Below, piece after piece: positions 59,773-64,000 of a stretch of DNA of 64,000 nt. The stretch spans positions 310,001-374,000 of the forward strand of contig WIUZ02000004.1 in assembly GCA_015956445.1 (NCBI GenBank), read 5' to 3'. The DNA is from Thelephora terrestris. Its lineage: Eukaryota; Basidiomycota; Agaricomycetes; Thelephorales; Thelephoraceae. The notes below the pieces were generated by a model, which ran no database searches, was not told the DNA's origin, and was given only the letters and a program-made list of their open reading frames with translations. A program made the position numbers and the translations under genes. Positions within the stretch are counted from its first letter, which is position 1, and each line of letters starts with the position of its first letter.

Positions 59773-62700
59773 CTACCCCTTCGAACTCGTACACGGCTGA
59801 TCCCAATCGTCTGCATCTGAATCTTGCGCGGAGTCAAATGCATAGGGCAGTGGGAGATCTCGCGTGGCGCGGTACTGGTCGATGTTCCCGAGGTGCTCGT
59901 TCTCGAGGCGGACTGGTTTTACGCCGTCAGATTTATGTTGCGAAATGAGCCACGAGGAATGGAGCGGGGGCTTACGGAAATTCCATTGCCACCTCCGGAG
60001 CATCTCGAGCATCGCCAGGATGAACGATCTGAGGTTGAACGGCAACCCTTTGGAGGGCAAATACATGATCCAAGAAAAACGGATCACGAAGTTGGAGATC
60101 TGTCCAAAAATGAGCATTTTGTAACATCTCGTTGAGAGTGGGAACGTACCATAGCGAAGTAGTAGAACTGTTCCAACATGGTTAGGCGTTTCTTATGATA
60201 TAAATCCCTTTTGGTATCAACTCACATAAAGGTGATCCGTGCATAAAACTTCGTCACGAAGTAAAGGATACTTGGCTTGGGGCCTTAGAAGTGACCAGTC
60301 CGTGAGGTAATCCTGTGGGGTGTCAAAGTAAGGCGCGGAAATAAACGCGAACCCAGCACATACCCAGATGCAAGCATATACGTTGTAGATCGTAGCGGCA
60401 AGGATGTACAGCACGAAACTCGCCTCCCCACCAGTGGCGGACCTCCAGTAATAATAGAACGCATACATGAGCATTCCGGACATGTATTTTCCGGCCTGCG
60501 AAGTAGGAGAGATGTAAGTCGAGTGTTTTATGTCAGGGAGGTGGGAGTTACTCACATTGACGAGATGAGCTGTTAACCGGGAATCATGCCATCGTCGAAG
60601 GCTCTGGATGCAACGACAAAGGAATGGACACATGGAAAGCGCGATGTGGATCGCCCAATGTGGACCCGTGGTGCTGCATTTTTGGTCCCATTGGTCGAAT
60701 CCAGACCGATAGACACAACCGATGAAATACAGGTTCGTTAACGAGAAGTTGAGGCTGCATATCTGGTCCCTGCGAAAATGTTCAAAGCGTGAGCGGAAAC
60801 ATGGAGGGTTGAAAGAGAAAGTGGACGTACCCCATCCAGAAATCAGAGAACTGCAAGTGGAGTAATGAGTCCGTGCAAGTTCAGGTGTTTACATGACGGA
60901 TACGGACCTCAACCCTTCTGAACCCAGAGATCAATAACCTCCCGAACAGCTTAATCAACCATACCCTCGACGACCGGTAATATACCGGGAGGGGGTTGCA
61001 TAATATAAAAGTATTGAACCCGAGCCAGATCAATGGCCAAGTTGTTGGTGCTATAGTATTTGAACCGATTTGATTGAATGATAGCCAGAATGAATAGCAT
61101 AAGGTCGATAGTAAAATTGCGGGTATCTTAACGTGGACGGTCAGTAAGCACACCCGCCAATCGAGTGAATGACCAACCTCCACATATTGCTGATAATTGA
61201 TTTTGGACTTGGCGTCCAACCCTGCGATCCGCAAAGTTGAAAGTTTTGGTCGTTATGGAGGGGGGGGTGCTGCACTCACCGAAAATGAAAACATGGTTTA
61301 TCCGTACTTTAGTCCAAACGAGGATATTAATTGCGACTAGGAGAGAGAAGAGGACTGGGATGAAGATGGTGGCATAAACGAGAAGGAGCCCGCCCCAGAA
61401 CGTGATATGCTGTCTTGTATCTTGCTGAAAACCTGGACAACCTTTAGCAAATAGCAATCGAACCCAGGGGGAAGAGACGCACTTTGATACAGGCCGCTTG
61501 CCAGGGCAGGTACGGCCAACCCTAAACATATGCCGGATCGGAAGGTGACGAAGTAGTGAGTGTTCTGCTTCCATCCGGCGCGAAGATGATAAAGCGCTCT
61601 TCTCCTGTCGCCACTAGCTGCGATCCCATCCCGGAGTCGGTCATAGAATGAGGGCTAAAAACACGGTGCTCACCAAAGTGGATTCTGTACATTTCCTCGG
61701 TGTCTCTTATCAGCTCCGCGAGGAGTTTCGTACTTGAGAATCCACTGGGTTCAACCTTGCATATGTTTAACAGCCAATCGAGGAGAGAGCCTACGTAGTC
61801 GTCACCTTTTCTTTGAGATAGGCGTCCCGAATAGCCATGTGCGTGACCTTTTCCCACTTTTTCAGCGCTTTCTGGAAGCCGATCAAGTTAAGGTTCTAAG
61901 GGACATCAGCCACCCGGACCTTGAGGTGAAAGGATGCGACATACCCTGAAGTTCTGAAGAGCATCTAGTTTCCTGCAGGCAAACCGGTTAGACCAATCAG
62001 CCATCTGACCGTGCAGAACACGTTACTTGTAGTGTTCAAGGACAGCCTTCTTTAACTTCCTCTTTGCCCGTCGGGACTCCATCGCTCCGAATCTTCCGTC
62101 AGGGGCGGTGATGGGCGGTAGGTTCACTCGAGACGTTGACGTAATGAATTTGAGTGGAAGCGGCAAACGCCGCTCCTCACTCTTCAACTGCTAATGGGCG
62201 ATTAACGCTCGGAATTCGTGCAACGGTGGAGTAAAATACCTGACAAGACTTTTGATGGTCCTTCAGCCCCTGAAGTTGTCGTTTGAGTTCGATCAACCTG
62301 GGGTAGCATGTTAGGCTTGAAAACGGGCGCATAGAATGCTGGGGGTCCTTACATCTCTTTCACCTCCTTCTCGCGATCCAAGTAGAAAGTGTCGACCTTC
62401 TCGAGCTCGGCGTCGAGTTTGACGAGAAACTCCATTTCGGCCTCGCTGACCTTCGGAGGTAACTCTTGCATCGGAGTGCACAGAGTCTTTGTGTGTGAAG
62501 TGACGCTGAAGGTCGGATCGAAAAGATCAGAGAAAGCCTTCTACTCCGGGGCTCGTGAGTGGAACTTGGAGTGTTGAGCTGTATTTCTCTACCTCAGTGG
62601 GCTTCTCGAGAGCTGGGTATGATTGTCCTATCCAACTAAGAAAGGCTGGGCTGTATTTCGAGCTCCATCGAAGCGCTTCCCCTTTGTCACTGCATCCCAC

Positions 62701-63121
62701 TGGAGAGGAGGTCCACTCATGAGTGAGTTTAGGTCGCAGACATAAAAGGAACACCGCTTGCCTGTCGTCGGGAATTGCACGATATGGGCCCGCGGAGGAG
62801 TATCCGGGTAGAGGGAGCTCCGGTACCTTCGGTCTTCGCGCTCTTGTTGCTTACTCACTGTGGATATGAGTTTCTTGAGACCACGGTAGTCGCTAGAAGA
62901 CGGCAGGTTAGTGACCACACTTCAAGGAGGGTAACCGGATCTCGTACATGTACGCCCTCTTCCATTCTGGCACCTTTGAGTTAAAAATAATGTCAAGTGA
63001 GGCTGGAAGGGCAAAAGAGGCAACAAACCTGGGTGTCTTCGATATACCTTGCAGACAAGATGAAGTCAGAACGTAGTGTTAGAAACGGGGAGAGATTGGA
63101 GAGTCACCGTGCAAACTTCAT
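59773..63121 (-). CDS. SYG1: SPX-EXS protein, SYG1/XPR1-like phosphate exporter
   Basis: Predicted membrane phosphate exporter/sensor. Exon 1 is only MKFAR; an intron then joins to YIEDTQVPEWKRAYMYE, DYRGLKKLISTV, and the SPX domain continues with SEAEMEFLVKLDAELEKVD, ELKRQLQGLKDHQ, KLKKAVLEHYKKLDALQNF and NLIGFQKALKKWEKVT. The C-terminal EXS part has several transmembrane segments: HITFWGGLLLVYATIFIPVL, INYQQYVEIPAILLSTLCYS, PLIWLGFNTFILCNPLPVYY, FGRLLISGFRRVEFSDFWMG and AGKYMSGMLMYAFYYYW, TIYNVYACIWDYLTDWSLL. RSATGG and DWSLL are EXS marks. The tail is acidic. About 15 introns. It converges with VPS16, separated by about 110 bp. Confidence 0.92.
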
Positions 63122-63659
63122 GGGGAAAAGTGGTCGTGTGCACGAAATGGGACTCCACAGTAGATATAATCATCGTGGGGGTCATTCCCGACCATCACAC
63201 GCGATCGAACGGAGCTCCGCTTGTGGGGAGAGCAAATTGCTCCCGGAAACAGGAAGTCCCATCTCTAGATACGGTTATTTCGAGCTGAGAGAGCGTTACT
63301 ATTTATCCCTGTGAAATTCATTTAATACGCTTGCATTCCTTACCCGGAAAACGTCGATTGTTCCCGGCCGATTGGGGGTCGAGATCCGCCACCGAAGATC
63401 ACCGCGTGACTTCCTCCAAGCTCACCCCAGTTTTCCAGTTTTCTTGCGTCTTTTTCTCTTTCAGGAAGTCTGCGGGTGCACCACCGATTCCTCCCGTTAA
63501 TCCGTTGGCTAATTACCCGGCCTTTGGCAAATTTCACCAGAGTGCCAACTGTATCTGAAACTTTTTTAGTATACAAGCTGAGGTACCCGAAGCGTTCCCC
63601 CAACCAACGCAGTCAACTGGTGGTGCATGTTCGGTAAGGAGACCTGCACGCACAGGAAG
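63122..63659. promoter_or_regulatory. Region upstream of SYG1-like gene
   Basis: About 540 bases between two minus-strand genes: the SYG1 promoter side and the 3' flank of the TPR-like gene. No motif was recognised with confidence. Confidence 0.5.
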
Positions 63660-64000
63660 CTATCCTTTTTCCTTCACCCTCTCGGCCTCCAGCAAAAGTC
63701 CACGAATATGTCTGATCTGATCCTTATTTCCTGTCTTGACCGCATGTTTCAGCGCCGTTTCGTACAATTTACGTGCCATATCCATGTCACCCTTAATCTG
63801 CGGAAACGATCAATGCACGAAAGCGGGATCAAAAGAAGTCTGCCGACGGTATTTATTGTCGCAAGGTTCGCCATTGCCACTCCAAACGTCGTCTCGCACG
63901 CGGAAGTGTCCTGATTAGGGTCCGGATTGTCATGGACGAACGCGATGAGCTTGAGGGCGGAAAGCGCTGAAGACTCCGCTCCCTGCAGCAGGACCTCGGA
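63660..64000 (-). CDS. C-terminal part of a TPR/Sel1-like repeat protein, cut by right edge
   Basis: The last two exons of a gene continuing past the window. An intron at 63798-63880 joins ALSALKLIAFVHDNPDPNQD and TTFG to IKGDMDMARKLYETALKHAV, then KTGNKDQIRHIRGLLLEAER and a TAG at 63660-63662. The MARKLYETALKHAVKTG stretch has the helix-turn-helix spacing of tetratricopeptide or Sel1 repeats. It may be a mitochondrial or adaptor protein; too little is visible to name it. Confidence 0.7.

Overview
This window is intron-rich nuclear DNA from a filamentous basidiomycete, most likely an Agaricomycete. Nearly every gene is broken by introns of about 50-65 bases with GT-AG ends. The gene set is fungal: KRE6-type glucan synthase, CAB2, GPI19, SDHAF2, MIX17, DHH1, and DUF7918, DUF7729 and DUF1769 proteins. 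DUF7918 and DUF7729 are families I associate with basidiomycetes. I cannot name the genus. Splice models were built by eye from reading-frame continuity and protein-family matches, so small exons and exact starts need transcript support.

Layout. 0-9.2 kb: a sugar transporter cut by the left edge (-), a KRE6/SKN1 glucan-synthesis protein (-), a DUF218 protein (+) and a small two-helix membrane protein (-). 9.7-20.4 kb: an L-fuconate dehydratase-like enolase (+), a DUF1769 protein (-), a DUF7729 surface protein (+), an alpha/beta hydrolase (+), phosphopantothenate-cysteine ligase (+) and an intradiol (hydroxyquinol-type) dioxygenase (+). 20.7-28 kb: MIX17 copy A (-), a small membrane ORF (+), EXO1 (+) and a C2H2 zinc-finger protein (+). 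28.1-37.3 kb: GPI19/PIG-P (-), 5-formyl-THF cyclo-ligase (+), a RAD51 paralogue (-), a three-RRM protein (+), a DUF7918 protein (-) and DHH1 helicase (+). 37.6-49.6 kb: a DXD glycosyltransferase (+), SDHAF2 (-), a PH-domain protein (+), PP1 phosphatase (+), a MAT2B-like protein (-) and an unknown basic/disordered protein (+). 50.2-64 kb: MIX17 copy B (-), an mL45/Tim44-like protein (+), an arrestin (+), VPS16 (+), SYG1/XPR1 (-) and a TPR-like protein cut by the right edge (-).

The genes are ordinary housekeeping and accessory genes with no pathway cluster. Many lie in closely spaced divergent pairs (132 bp between GPI19 and the cyclo-ligase, about 220 bp between SDHAF2 and the PH gene) or convergent pairs. 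I see no transposon, retroelement, CRISPR array, tRNA or rRNA.

I found no convincing new multi-gene system. The most interesting feature is a roughly 1-kb segmental duplication of the whole MIX17 (CHCHD2/10-type) gene about 29.5 kb apart. Both copies look intact, and a 57-base block in their 3' flank is almost unchanged. Secondary points are three GC-AG introns, a RAD51 paralogue with an altered Walker A motif, a 57-bp tandem repeat upstream of VPS16, and PIP-like and SUMO-interacting motifs in the EXO1 tail.
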